Source: Bacteroides fragilis (GTDB lineage Bacteria > Bacteroidota > Bacteroidia > Bacteroidales > Bacteroidaceae). Taken from it: a DNA stretch of 64,000 bases. A model generated the notes under the pieces. The model worked only from the letters and a program-made list of their open reading frames with translations, did not search any database and had not been told where the DNA came from. Every line of letters starts with the position of its first letter. Within the stretch, counting starts at the first letter, position 1. Positions 50,773 to 60,110 of this stretch are shown piece by piece. Where the stretch lies: assembly GCF_002849695.1 (NCBI RefSeq), contig NZ_CP018937.1, forward strand, positions 4,650,001 through 4,714,000, in the 5' to 3' direction. The translations under genes and the position numbers were made by a program.

Positions 50773-50801
50773 GGGCTACCGCGTGATGCAGTAGCCCTTT
50801 T
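50773..50801. terminator. Terminator between the DUF4252 gene and the GIN-domain pair
   Basis: GGGCTAC (50773-50779) pairs with GTAGCCC (50791-50797) around an 11-base loop and is followed by TTTT. It lies between convergent genes and is a good intrinsic terminator for the plus-strand sigma operon. Confidence 0.75.
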
Positions 50802-50859
50802 ATGTTTATACTACGTCGTCTTCATAGAGCGAAGTTAAACTAAGAGAGAGTTTCTATAT

Positions 50860-51639
50860 TTAAAGTTTTTGTAGTCCTCTTTTTGAAAAGTTTATTTGCG
50901 GATTACCTTTGTATGCCACACTTCCACTTCCACTGACACCTCCCGTCAGGTTTTCAGTAGCATGACATTTTATGCTGCCCGAACCACTGATATGTGCATT
51001 GACATCTTCTGTCTTTAAATCTACGGCATTAATATCTCCCGAACCTGCAATACGATATTCGGCTTTGCCCGATTTGCCGTTCAGCAATACATTTCCCGAA
51101 CCTGAAATATCTGCTTCTGTGCATGGTACATCGATTTTTTTCAAATTGATGTTTCCTGAACCGTAAATATGCGTTGACAGTTTTGTACAAGAGAAATTGG
51201 TTCCATTGATGTTCCCCGATCCGTAAATTGATATTTCCAGATCGTCGTTGCTCTCCATTCCATTTGTAAAGGTAGTATTTCCTGAGCCATATATGGATAA
51301 ATGGTTTAATGATGGAGAAGATACTCTGATTTCCAGTTTTCCGCTATTGCGGATGGAGCTATTTTTTTTAAATTTAACCACCAGTGTTTTTCCTTCAACA
51401 GTGGTTTCCAATAACTGGACGATGTTGTCGGGACCATAAATCTGTACAGTGGGAGTTCCTTGCTTTTGTGTATAAACAATATCCGAACTGCTCATTGATT
51501 TAATTTTGCTGAAAGAACCGACTCTTATGTCTTTAGTGATATAGTTTGAACTTCCACTTACCTGCTTTGTCTGTGAACAGGCCCCAATGATTAATAACAG
51601 CATGGAAATTGTAAGGCATGATAATAATTGTTTTTTCAT
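50860..51639 (-). CDS. GIN-domain (DUF2807) lipoprotein with GSG repeats
   Basis: 259 residues with a lipoprotein signal (LIIGAC, Cys about 21). After an N-terminal strand region (about 40-110), the protein is a beta-helix-like stack. Each rung carries Gly-Ser-Gly: IYGSGNTTF, IYGSGNINGT, IYGSGNINLK, ISGSGNVLLN, IAGSGDINAV, ISGSGSIKCH, VSGSGSVAYKG. This is the putative auto-transporter adhesin head GIN domain. Surface or periplasmic; ligand unknown. It follows a paralogue by 18 bases in one operon. Confidence 0.88.
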   Translation of the reverse strand: MKKQLLSCLTISMLLLIIGACSQTKQVSGSSNYITKDIRVGSFSKIKSMSSSDIVYTQKQGTPTVQIYGPDNIVQLLETTVEGKTLVVKFKKNSSIRNSGKLEIRVSSPSLNHLSIYGSGNTTFTNGMESNDDLEISIYGSGNINGTNFSCTKLSTHIYGSGNINLKKIDVPCTEADISGSGNVLLNGKSGKAEYRIAGSGDINAVDLKTEDVNAHISGSGSIKCHATENLTGGVSGSGSVAYKGNPQINFSKRGLQKL

Positions 51640-51657
51640 GGTCTTGTGATTATTGTA

Positions 51658-52392
51658 TTAGATATTCTTAATAGTTCCCACTCCTTTTTTATTGAGTGAT
51701 TTTATGGTAGGATTACCTTTATACTTAATGCTTCCCACTCCTCGTACAGCTGCATTGATAGATTCTACTGCGTTGCAGGTAATATCTCCTACACCCTGTG
51801 AACTGGCTTCTACTATATTGGCCTGCAGGTTTCCGGCTTCTATATTGCCTACCCCTTTAGAGTGAAGAGTAGCTGCCTGAACTGTTCCTGCAAGTTTTAC
51901 ATTTCCTACACCCATTGATTGCACATTTAAGCTACTGCAGATTAGTGATTTAATTTTTACATCACCTACTCCTTTGCTTTCCACATAGAGGTTGTCGGTA
52001 GTCAAACCGTTATCAATATGTACATCACCTACTCCTTTGAAGGAAATACTGTTTAAAGTTGGAGATGTAATTGTTATCTTCATCTTTTTGAAGTTGCGTA
52101 CCTTTTTCGATTTATCGATGCTTAACAATAAGGTACTATCTTTTACAGCTACCTGTATTAACGCCACAATGTTATCCGGCCCATAGATTTGTACGTCTGT
52201 TTTTCCATCTGCGGATTGTGTGTAATAGATGTCACCTACGGTCCCTGCGTCAATTTTGTTGAACTCCTTCACTTTATAATCTCTCGTGATGAGTTTCTTA
52301 CTGGGTTGAATACCTTCACCCATATATACGCAACTGCTCAATAACCCTGCTGTTAACAGTAATGTTGACAACATTTTAAAGATTGTTTTCAT
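51658..52392 (-). CDS. GIN-domain (DUF2807) lipoprotein with GVG repeats
   Basis: 244 residues with a lipoprotein signal (GLLSSC, Cys about 21). The same layout as the downstream paralogue (IYGPDNIVALIQVAVKDSTL in both halves), but every rung carries Gly-Val-Gly: FKGVGDVHID, SKGVGDVKIK, SMGVGNVKLA, SKGVGNIEAG, SQGVGDITCN, VRGVGSIKYKG, KKGVGTIKNI. First gene of the pair. The role is unknown; a membrane-anchored adhesin-like or scaffold protein is possible. Confidence 0.88.
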   Translation of the reverse strand: MKTIFKMLSTLLLTAGLLSSCVYMGEGIQPSKKLITRDYKVKEFNKIDAGTVGDIYYTQSADGKTDVQIYGPDNIVALIQVAVKDSTLLLSIDKSKKVRNFKKMKITITSPTLNSISFKGVGDVHIDNGLTTDNLYVESKGVGDVKIKSLICSSLNVQSMGVGNVKLAGTVQAATLHSKGVGNIEAGNLQANIVEASSQGVGDITCNAVESINAAVRGVGSIKYKGNPTIKSLNKKGVGTIKNI

Positions 52393-52512
52393 TTTATTTC
52401 GTTTTTAGAGGTTTCTATTAGTTTAGACGTAGGTTGAGTAGGAAAAGTTGCATCTATCTTTCTTTTTTCTGCAAAATAATCCGTTTATTTGTATTTATAA
52501 TTAAGAACAACA

Positions 52513-53211
52513 TTGGATAAGATTATTGAAGATAAGGAGTTAGGACGTCTGATCGTACGTGATAATGTGCGTGCCAAGAGACTCGTTTTTCGTACAAAAG
52601 CTGATGCGATCTATGTTAGTATACCTCCGGGAGTTACGATGAAGGAGGTAAAGGAGGCGATAGAGAAATTACGTTCCAGATTGTTGGATTCCAGGCAGAA
52701 GTTGATATGTCCTCTGATTGACCTGAACTATCGGATCGAGACAGAATACTTCAAGTTATCATTGGTCAGTGGTAAGAGGGAGAAATTCTTGGCTCATTCC
52801 GAATTGGGAGAAATGCGGATTATTTGTCCCCCGACGGCCGATTTTACAGATTCTAATTTACAGGACTGGCTCCGTAAAGTAATTGAAGAAGCTTTGCGGC
52901 GGAATGCAAAGATTATCTTGCCTCCCCGGTTGTATATGCTTTCGGAGCGGTATGGGTTGCCTTACAAAAGTGTTCAGATAAATTCAAGTCGTGGACGATG
53001 GGGAAGCTGCTCTTCTCACAAAAAGATAAATCTCTCTTATTTTCTTGTATTATTGCCAAAGCATTTGATAGATTATGTTCTTTTGCACGAACTTTGCCAT
53101 ACTTGTGAGATGAATCATGGTGATCGTTTTTGGGATTTGCTTAATGGTTTCACCGGAGGTAAAGCTTTAGAGCTGCGCGAAGAGTTGAAAAAATATAAGA
53201 CTGAGATTTGA
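52513..53211 (+). CDS. DUF45/YgjP-type zinc metallopeptidase
   Basis: 232 residues. Its start appears to be TTG at 52513; no in-frame ATG suits the conserved N-terminus. The SprT-like/YgjP signature is at the end: LLHELCHTCEMNHGDRFWDL near 193, an HExxH-type motif in the form HELCH, with a third His in the NHGDRFW segment. The preceding SRGRWGSCSSHKKINLSYFL near 155 is the other family hallmark. A cytosolic putative metalloprotease of unknown target, sometimes found by restriction genes, but here beside ordinary genes. Confidence 0.88.
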   Translation: MDKIIEDKELGRLIVRDNVRAKRLVFRTKADAIYVSIPPGVTMKEVKEAIEKLRSRLLDSRQKLICPLIDLNYRIETEYFKLSLVSGKREKFLAHSELGEMRIICPPTADFTDSNLQDWLRKVIEEALRRNAKIILPPRLYMLSERYGLPYKSVQINSSRGRWGSCSSHKKINLSYFLVLLPKHLIDYVLLHELCHTCEMNHGDRFWDLLNGFTGGKALELREELKKYKTEI

Positions 53212-53406
53212 CATTGCAATCACAAAACAGATGTTGCAAGAATCCTTTCCACCAAAGATTACACTGATTGTTACAGATTGATTGCCGGCATTGATAATCG
53301 GTTTTGGGCTTTTTCATCTGTGCGAATCGGAATAATTCTGTAGTGTCTTTTGATATCTCCCTTTACAGTCTTTTATACCCTATGCGGTCAGGAAAAAAAC
53401 GTCTTT

Positions 53407-53805
53407 CTATTTTTGTGGTAGCTGTTTGATACCGTCAATATCCTTTTCAAAACGGTAAGTACCACCTTTTTCACTCAGATCAAATGCGGCTACTGTTTCA
53501 GTCTGATTATTTACAATCATCAGTGCACTTTGCTCTGCGAAGCGTCCGACTTCGATAGCAGTAGGCTCTTCTTTAATCTGTTTATTCATGATCAAGCTGT
53601 CATTGACAAACAGTGAGATCGAATCACCCACGAAGCCTTTTGTCAGCTGAATGGAGTACGTTTCACTAAAGTGACGGACAGCTTCTTTTTCCCGTTGCAA
53701 TCTCAGACTCATATATACAAAGATGACTACGACAAATATGACGGCAAATGCTAAAATGCCGTTTCCTACCATAAATTGCTTGTTAGTGTTAAGACGATGT
53801 GCCAT
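53407..53805 (-). CDS. Small single-pass membrane protein, function unknown
   Basis: 132 residues with one membrane helix near 14-33 (NGILAFAVIFVVVIFVYMSL), a short cytosolic N-terminus and a beta-rich periplasmic domain of about 95 residues (FVGDSISLFVNDSLIMNKQI, EQSALMIVNNQTETVAAFDL). I do not recognise a named family. It is a stand-alone gene. The 195 bases before it (53212-53406) hold nothing evident. Confidence 0.75.
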   Translation of the reverse strand: MAHRLNTNKQFMVGNGILAFAVIFVVVIFVYMSLRLQREKEAVRHFSETYSIQLTKGFVGDSISLFVNDSLIMNKQIKEEPTAIEVGRFAEQSALMIVNNQTETVAAFDLSEKGGTYRFEKDIDGIKQLPQK

Positions 53806-54032
53806 AATACTATATTCTTTAATATTCGGGGTAAAGATAGCAAATCTTTTTGTATCTCATTTGTTTTTGTGTAAGTATAAAAGTTACAAAAAAATAACGA
53901 GATCTCTGAATTCTAATCCTTTTGTGTTATATAACATATCAGTTTACATTGTTCGTGCAGAATAAATTATCTTTCTTTGCATCGTGATAGTTCAGCATAG
54001 CTATCTGCAATTAAAAACCTTTATTGATACGT

Positions 54033-55013
54033 ATGAAAATAACTTTTGGACAACAAACGACCAAAGTAAAGCAATTGGCTGACAAGATTAGCTTTGATAT
54101 CTCGATGGGAGTATATAAATTGGGAGATTCACTGCCTTCGATCAATCAACTTAGCCATGCGTATGAGGTTTCCCGAGATACTGTATTTAAAGCTTTTCTT
54201 GATTTAAAAGAGAGAGGAATTATCGATTCTACTCCCGGGAAAGGGTATTATGTGGTTGGAAGATTGAAAAATGTACTTCTTTTGCTTGATGAATATTCAC
54301 CTTTTAAATATGCGCTTTATAATAGTTTTGTAAAGCGTTTGTCTATCCGTTATAAAGTCGACCTATTGTTTCATCAGTACAATGAACGTTTGTTCAATAC
54401 CATCATCCGTGAATCGTTGGGGCGGTACAATAAATATATTGTGATGAACTTCGATAACGAAAAACTGTCTCCTAATCTTTATAAGATAAATCCATCCAAA
54501 CTTCTTCTTCTTGATTTCGGTAAATTTGAGAAAGAGGAGTTCTCTTATGTTTGTCAGGACTTTGATCAAGGATTCTATAATGCGCTACTTCAACTGGCAG
54601 ATCGATTGAAGAAATATCAAAAACTCGTTTTTGTGTTAGTGAATGATAGCATGCATCCCCGGAGTAGCCGTGACTTTTTTGAGAAATTCTGTGCCGATCA
54701 ACATCTGGGTTGTGAGGTAGTGAGTGATATTGAAGGACTTCAGGTTCGCAAAGGAGAAGTATATATAGCGATTCGTCAAATAGACGTGGTGAGTATTATT
54801 AAGAAAAGTCGTATTGAGGGCTTACAATGTGGAGTTGATTTTGGCTTGATCGGATATAATGATACACCTGCTTATGAAGTGATAGATCAGGGAATAACTG
54901 CACTAAGTGTGGATTGGGAAAAGATGGGAGATAAAGCTGCTGAGTTTGTTTTGCAGGGGAAAACCATACAAGATTACTTGCCTACGGAGGTCAGGTTAAG
55001 GGCTTCTTTATAA
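54033..55013 (+). CDS. fucR: GntR-family regulator of fucose utilisation FucR
   Basis: 326 residues from the ATG at 54033; an upstream TTG would add three residues. Residues about 10-78 are a GntR winged helix: KLGDSLPSINQLSHAYEVSR, DTVFKAFLDLKERGIIDS, TPGKGYYV. Residues about 85-326 are a periplasmic-binding-protein-like (LacI-type) effector domain (FVLVNDSMHPRSSRDFFEKF, GLIGYNDTPAYEVIDQGITAL), which in FucR of B. thetaiotaomicron senses L-fucose. It precedes fucI by 72 bases, and the palindrome between them may be its operator. A weak -7-like TTTCTTTG lies upstream. Confidence 0.9.
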   Translation: MKITFGQQTTKVKQLADKISFDISMGVYKLGDSLPSINQLSHAYEVSRDTVFKAFLDLKERGIIDSTPGKGYYVVGRLKNVLLLLDEYSPFKYALYNSFVKRLSIRYKVDLLFHQYNERLFNTIIRESLGRYNKYIVMNFDNEKLSPNLYKINPSKLLLLDFGKFEKEEFSYVCQDFDQGFYNALLQLADRLKKYQKLVFVLVNDSMHPRSSRDFFEKFCADQHLGCEVVSDIEGLQVRKGEVYIAIRQIDVVSIIKKSRIEGLQCGVDFGLIGYNDTPAYEVIDQGITALSVDWEKMGDKAAEFVLQGKTIQDYLPTEVRLRASL

Positions 55014-55025
55014 AAGAGCTTTTCA

Positions 55026-55047
55026 GACCTGTATGTCAGCACAGGTC
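55026..55047. promoter_or_regulatory. Inverted repeat between fucR and fucI, candidate operator
   Basis: GACCTGT (55026-55032), 8 bases, then ACAGGTC (55041-55047): a perfect 7-bp inverted repeat. GTCAGCA also occurs twice as a direct repeat, ten bases apart, within it. Suitable in size for a GntR-type dimer; the assignment to FucR is inference. Confidence 0.45.
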
Positions 55048-55085
55048 AGCATAGGAAGATTGTTTAATAAACTTAATAATATAGT

Positions 55086-56858
55086 ATGAAAAAGTATCCA
55101 AAAATCGGGATTCGTCCCACCATCGATGGACGTCAGGGCGGCGTTCGCGAAAGCCTTGAAGAAAAAACAATGAATCTGGCAAAAGCTGTTGCTGAGTTGA
55201 TCACTTCTAATTTGAAGAATGGAGACGGAACCCCTGTGGAGTGTGTGATTGCAGATGGAACCATCGGACGTGTGGCTGAAAGTGCTGCTTGTGCGGAGAA
55301 GTTTGAACGTGAGGGGGTAGGAGCCACTATCACTGTCACTTCATGCTGGTGTTACGGTGCCGAAACAATGGATATGAATCCGTATTATCCGAAAGCTGTT
55401 TGGGGATTCAATGGAACAGAGCGTCCGGGAGCTGTATATCTGGCTGCTGTGCTGGCAGGACATGCACAGAAAGGACTTCCGGCATTTGGCATTTATGGTC
55501 GCGATGTACAAGACTTGAATGACAATTCTATTCCGGCAGATGTAGCTGAAAAAATTCTGCGTTTTGCACGTGCGGCTCAGGCTGTAGCCACAATGCGTGG
55601 CAAATCTTATCTGTCTATGGGCAGTGTTTCTATGGGTATTGCCGGTTCGATTGTAAACCCGGACTTTTTCCAGGAATATCTGGGCATGCGTAATGAATCG
55701 ATTGATTTGACAGAGATTATTCGTCGTATGGCTGAAGGAATCTATGATAAGGAAGAGTATGCCAAGGCAATGGCTTGGACTGAAAAATATTGCAAAAAGA
55801 ATGAGGGTAATGACTTTAATATACTTGAAAAAACGAAGACCCGTGCACAAAAAGATGAGGATTGGGAGTTCATTGTGAAAATGACAATCATCATGCGCGA
55901 TCTGATGCAGGGAAACCCTAAATTGAAAGAACTCGGATTTAAAGAAGAGGCTTTGGGGCATAATGCTATTGCGGCAGGTTTCCAAGGGCAGCGTCAGTGG
56001 ACCGATTTCTATCCGAATGGCGACTTCTCTGAAGCATTACTCAATACTTCGTTCGATTGGAATGGTATTCGTGAGGCTTTTGTCGTTGCAACAGAAAACG
56101 ATGCTTGTAACGGTGTGGCTATGCTGTTTGGTCATCTGCTGACGAATCGTGCACAGATTTTTTCAGATGTACGCACATATTGGAGTCCGGAAGCAGTGAA
56201 ACGTGTGACCGGTAAAGAGTTGACAGGAATGGCTGCTAACGGTATTATTCACTTGATTAATTCGGGGGCAACTACTCTTGACGGAACCGGACAGCAGACG
56301 AATGCTAACGGAGAACCTGCGATGAAACCTTGCTGGGAAATTACAGAAGGAGAAGTTGAGAAGTGTCTGGAGGCTACTACCTGGTATCCGGCTAATCGCG
56401 ATTATTTCCGTGGAGGTGGTTTCTCTTCCAATTTCTTATCAAAAGGAGGTATGCCTGTAACTATGATGCGGTTGAACCTGATAAAAGGTCTTGGTCCAGT
56501 GCTGCAGATAGCCGAAGGTTGGACAGTAGAGATTGATCCGGAGATTCATAAATTACTTGACGAACGTACGGATCGTACATGGCCTACTACCTGGTTTGTT
56601 CCTCGTTTGTGTGATAAACCGGCCTTTAAAGATGTATATTCTGTGATGAATAACTGGGGGGCCAATCATGGGGCGATCAGTTATGGACATATTGGGCAGG
56701 ATGTGATTACATTGGCTTCCATGCTTCGTATTCCGGTTTGCATGCATAATGTAGAAGAAGACCAGATTTTCCGTCCGGCAGCTTGGAATGCTTTTGGTAT
56801 GGATAAAGAAGGAGCAGATTATAGAGCTTGTACTACTTATGGTCCTATTTATAAATAA
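55086..56858 (+). CDS. fucI: L-fucose isomerase
   Basis: 590 residues, normal for FucI, which converts L-fucose to L-fuculose using Mn. The N-terminal PKIGIRPTIDGRQGGVRESL matches the family, as do CWCYGAETMDMNP near 93 and NDNSIPADVAEKIL near 140. The metal-binding Glu and Asp are in FVVATENDACNGVAMLFGHL near 337, and the third ligand His in WGANHGAISYGHIGQD near 527. First structural gene of the fuc operon. No lesions. Confidence 0.96.
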   Translation: MKKYPKIGIRPTIDGRQGGVRESLEEKTMNLAKAVAELITSNLKNGDGTPVECVIADGTIGRVAESAACAEKFEREGVGATITVTSCWCYGAETMDMNPYYPKAVWGFNGTERPGAVYLAAVLAGHAQKGLPAFGIYGRDVQDLNDNSIPADVAEKILRFARAAQAVATMRGKSYLSMGSVSMGIAGSIVNPDFFQEYLGMRNESIDLTEIIRRMAEGIYDKEEYAKAMAWTEKYCKKNEGNDFNILEKTKTRAQKDEDWEFIVKMTIIMRDLMQGNPKLKELGFKEEALGHNAIAAGFQGQRQWTDFYPNGDFSEALLNTSFDWNGIREAFVVATENDACNGVAMLFGHLLTNRAQIFSDVRTYWSPEAVKRVTGKELTGMAANGIIHLINSGATTLDGTGQQTNANGEPAMKPCWEITEGEVEKCLEATTWYPANRDYFRGGGFSSNFLSKGGMPVTMMRLNLIKGLGPVLQIAEGWTVEIDPEIHKLLDERTDRTWPTTWFVPRLCDKPAFKDVYSVMNNWGANHGAISYGHIGQDVITLASMLRIPVCMHNVEEDQIFRPAAWNAFGMDKEGADYRACTTYGPIYK

Positions 56859-56876
56859 CCTTTAGAAGAGTACAAC

Positions 56877-58031
56877 ATGATTAATCGATTTATATTAAAC
56901 GAAGTTTCTTACTTCGGTCCGGGAGCACGTGAAGTGCTCCCAAAAGAGATTTCACGTTTGGGGCTGCACAAAGCATTTGTCGCAACAGACAAAGATTTGA
57001 TAAAGTTTGGAGTAGCTGACAAAGTACTTAAGGTGCTGGAAGCTGCCAAGATTCCTTATGAAATATTCAGTGAGATTAAGCCCAATCCTACAGTGTCGAA
57101 TGTGAAAGCCGGTGTCGAGGCATTTGCATCTTCCGGTGCAGACTTTATTTTGGCTATAGGTGGCGGATCTTCTATGGATACGGCAAAGGCGATTGGTATT
57201 ATTACCAATAACCCGGAATTCAGTGATGTCGTTTCATTGGAGGGAGTGGCAGATACCAAGAAGAAATCTGTTCCCATCATTGCGTTGCCTACTACTGCAG
57301 GAACTGCGGCAGAGGTGACTATCAACTATGTGATAACAGATGAACAGAACCAGAAGAAGATGGTTTGTGTAGATCCTAATGATATTCCGTCTATTGCGAT
57401 AGTGGATGCTGAGTTGATGTACACACTTCCTAAAAGTCTGACTGCAGCTACGGGACTCGACGCACTGACTCATGCTATTGAAGGTTTAATAACCAAAGGG
57501 GCATGGGAGATGAGTGATATGTTCGAAATTAAAGCTATTGAAATGATCAATCGTTATCTTGTGACTGCCGTTGAAGAACCATCGAATGCAGAGGCACGTA
57601 ACGGTATGGCAGTAGCCCAGTATATTGCCGGTATGGCTTTTTCGAATGTCGGTTTAGGAGTCGTTCATGGTATGGCACATCCGTTGGGAGCTATTTTTGA
57701 TATTCCTCATGGCGTAGCCAATGCGTTGTTATTACCTATTGTTATGGAGTTCAATGCTCCGGCTGCTCTTGACAAATATGTAGAGATAGCTAAGGCTATG
57801 AACGTGTATTCTGCAGGTATGCCTAAAGAAGACGCAGCTAAAGTAGCCGTAGATGCTGTAAAAGCATTATCTTTGAGGGTCAATATTCCACAGCACTTGT
57901 CCGATTTAGGCATTCAGGAAAGAGACCTTGACCGCCTTGCTACAGCTGCGTTTGCTGATGTCTGTACGCCGGGTAACCCACGGGAAGTAACAAAAGAAAT
58001 TATTCTTGATTTATATAAGAAAGCATTATGA
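56877..58031 (+). CDS. fucO: Iron-type alcohol dehydrogenase, lactaldehyde reductase
   Basis: 384 residues of the group III (Fe) alcohol dehydrogenase family. FucO reduces L-lactaldehyde, a product of fuculose-phosphate cleavage, to 1,2-propanediol with NADH. The NAD-binding ILAIGGGSSMDTAKAIGI is near 95, PTTAGTAAEVTINYV near 140, the metal ligands in DALTHAIEGLITKG near 195 and HGMAHPLGAIFDIPHGVAN near 263. Its last bases overlap the fucA start (ATGA). The family is certain; the lactaldehyde role follows from operon context. Confidence 0.92.
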   Translation: MINRFILNEVSYFGPGAREVLPKEISRLGLHKAFVATDKDLIKFGVADKVLKVLEAAKIPYEIFSEIKPNPTVSNVKAGVEAFASSGADFILAIGGGSSMDTAKAIGIITNNPEFSDVVSLEGVADTKKKSVPIIALPTTAGTAAEVTINYVITDEQNQKKMVCVDPNDIPSIAIVDAELMYTLPKSLTAATGLDALTHAIEGLITKGAWEMSDMFEIKAIEMINRYLVTAVEEPSNAEARNGMAVAQYIAGMAFSNVGLGVVHGMAHPLGAIFDIPHGVANALLLPIVMEFNAPAALDKYVEIAKAMNVYSAGMPKEDAAKVAVDAVKALSLRVNIPQHLSDLGIQERDLDRLATAAFADVCTPGNPREVTKEIILDLYKKAL

Positions 58032-58666
58032 TAACTAATGAACATATCGAGCAGTATCTTGCTCAGGCACATCGCTATGGCGATGCTAAATTAATGTTGT
58101 GCAGCAGCGGTAACCTTTCATGGAGAATCGGTGAAGAAGCACTTGTTTCCGGAACGGGTTCTTGGGTACCGAACCTGCAGAAAGAAAAAGTATCTGTTTG
58201 CAATATTGCTACGGGTATACCCCAGAATGGAGTAAAACCTTCTATGGAAAGTACTTTTCATTTGGGAATCCTTCGTGAACGTCCGGATGTAAATGTAGTT
58301 CTGCATTTTCAATCGGAATATGCAACAGCTGTTTCCTGTATGAAAAACAAACCATCAAATTTCAATGTAACTGCTGAGATACCTTGTCATGTCGGTAAAG
58401 AGATTCCTGTCATTCCTTACTATCGTCCGGGTTCGCCTGAACTGGCTAAGGCTGTTGTGGAAGCGATGAAAGAACATAACTCTGTGTTGCTGACCAATCA
58501 TGGACAGGTGGTATGTGGCAAAGATTTTGATCAGGTGTATGAACGGGCCACTTTCTTTGAGATGGCTTGCCGAATTATTGTTCAATCCGGAGGAGACTAT
58601 TCGGTTCTGACACCGGAAGAGATTGATGATCTGGAAATATATGTGTTAGGAAAGAAAACAAAATAG
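58028..58666 (+). CDS. fucA: L-fuculose-phosphate aldolase (class II aldolase)
   Basis: 212 residues. It splits L-fuculose 1-phosphate into DHAP and L-lactaldehyde. Matches to class II aldolase/adducin: MLCSSGNLSWRIGEEALVSG near 20, ESTFHLGILRERPDVNVVLH with the catalytic Glu near 72, and NHGQVVCGKDFDQVY with the C-terminal zinc His near 155. The usual HxH zinc pair is replaced by LHFQSEYAT, so the second His is Gln here. It overlaps fucO by four bases. The change could alter metal binding or be a group feature; the operon position still supports the aldolase role. Confidence 0.87.
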   Translation: MITNEHIEQYLAQAHRYGDAKLMLCSSGNLSWRIGEEALVSGTGSWVPNLQKEKVSVCNIATGIPQNGVKPSMESTFHLGILRERPDVNVVLHFQSEYATAVSCMKNKPSNFNVTAEIPCHVGKEIPVIPYYRPGSPELAKAVVEAMKEHNSVLLTNHGQVVCGKDFDQVYERATFFEMACRIIVQSGGDYSVLTPEEIDDLEIYVLGKKTK

Positions 58667-58686
58667 AAAATAATGACGACCAGCTT

Positions 58687-60099
58687 ATGAGTACATACTT
58701 AGCAGCTGACTTTGGTGGGGGTAGTGGCCGTATTATGGCCGGTACTCTCACTGAAGGTAAGCTAAAACTGGAAGAGGTATATCGTTTTGGTAATCGGCAA
58801 ATTAGACTCGGAAACCATGTCTATTGGGATTTTCTTTCTCTCTTCGAAGAAATGAAAAAAGGACTTCGTGTCGCTGCCCGAAAAGGCTATCTGGTGAAAA
58901 GTATCGCTATAGATACCTGGGGAGTCGATTTTGGGCTGATTGACAAAGATGGTAATCTGTTGGGGAATCCGGTTTGTTACCGTGATTCTCGTACTAATGG
59001 TATGCCTGAGCGGGTGTTTAAGCAGATTGATCAAGCTGCCCATTATGCAGAAACAGGTATCCAAGTGATGCCTATCAATACTCTGTTTCAACTATATAGT
59101 ATGAAGCAGAACAACGATGTACAACTCCGGGTAGCTGATAAACTATTATTTATGCCTGATTTGTTCAGCTATTTCCTTACAGGAACAGCGAATAATGAAT
59201 ATTGTATTGCTTCTACTTCTGAGTTACTTGATGCTTGTCGGCGCAACTGGTCGGATAACTTGATTAGTGAATTAGGATTACCCCGACATCTTTTTGGTGA
59301 CATTGTGCTTCCCGGGACTATTCGCGGTAAATTGAAACAAGAAATTGCGGATGAAACCGGTCTAAGCTGTATTGATGTCGTTGCCGTCGGTTCACATGAC
59401 ACAGCCAGTGCCGTATTTGCCGTTCCTTCCAATGAGCCGGATCGGGCTTATCTTAGTTCGGGAACCTGGTCCTTGCTCGGAACAGAGATTGACCAACCGA
59501 TTTTGACGGAGGAAGCACGTTTGGGAGGATTCACGAATGAGGGTGGCATACAAGGCAAGATACGCTTTCTGCAGAATATAACCGGACTTTGGATTTTACA
59601 ACGTCTGATGGCTGAGTGGAAGGAGCGGGGTGAAGAAACCAGTTATGATCGTGTGATAGCCGAAGCAACGCTATCAGATATCCGTTCGGTAATTGATGTA
59701 GATGATTCTTCTTTTTGTAATCCCGACTGTATGGAAGAGTCGATCGTTATGTATTGTCATAAGCATCATTTGAGAGTGCCGGTTTCTCAGGGAGAGTTTG
59801 TTCGTTGTGTCATTGAATCATTGGCACACCGTTATAAATTAGGAGTCGAACAGATGAATCGCTGTCTGCCGGTGCCGATTAAACAACTCCATATTATCGG
59901 AGGAGGCTGCCAGAATCGTTTGCTAAACCAACTTACTGCAAATGCTTTAGGCATTCCGGTATATGCAGGTCCGGTAGAAGCGACTGCTATCGGCAATATC
60001 TTAGTGCAAGCGAAAGCTCAAGGTGAAATAGATACTTGGGAAGAGCTAAAAGAAATTATCATAAACAGTGTAAAACCTCAGGTATATTATCCTGAATAA
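58687..60099 (+). CDS. fucK: L-fuculokinase (rhamnulokinase-like FGGY kinase)
   Basis: 470 residues of the FGGY carbohydrate kinase family, closest in pattern to rhamnulokinases. It phosphorylates L-fuculose in this operon. The ATP-binding ADFGGGSGRIMAGTL is at 7-21, the catalytic-Asp DTWGVDFGLIDKDGN near 77-91, YLSSGTWSLLGTEI near 255, and the FGGY-C adenosine loop HIIGGGCQNRLLNQLTANAL near 403. It is 21 bases after fucA and 12 before fucP. The fuculose specificity is from context. Confidence 0.92.
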   Translation: MSTYLAADFGGGSGRIMAGTLTEGKLKLEEVYRFGNRQIRLGNHVYWDFLSLFEEMKKGLRVAARKGYLVKSIAIDTWGVDFGLIDKDGNLLGNPVCYRDSRTNGMPERVFKQIDQAAHYAETGIQVMPINTLFQLYSMKQNNDVQLRVADKLLFMPDLFSYFLTGTANNEYCIASTSELLDACRRNWSDNLISELGLPRHLFGDIVLPGTIRGKLKQEIADETGLSCIDVVAVGSHDTASAVFAVPSNEPDRAYLSSGTWSLLGTEIDQPILTEEARLGGFTNEGGIQGKIRFLQNITGLWILQRLMAEWKERGEETSYDRVIAEATLSDIRSVIDVDDSSFCNPDCMEESIVMYCHKHHLRVPVSQGEFVRCVIESLAHRYKLGVEQMNRCLPVPIKQLHIIGGGCQNRLLNQLTANALGIPVYAGPVEATAIGNILVQAKAQGEIDTWEELKEIIINSVKPQVYYPE

Positions 60100-60110
60100 C
60101 CCGACAACCC

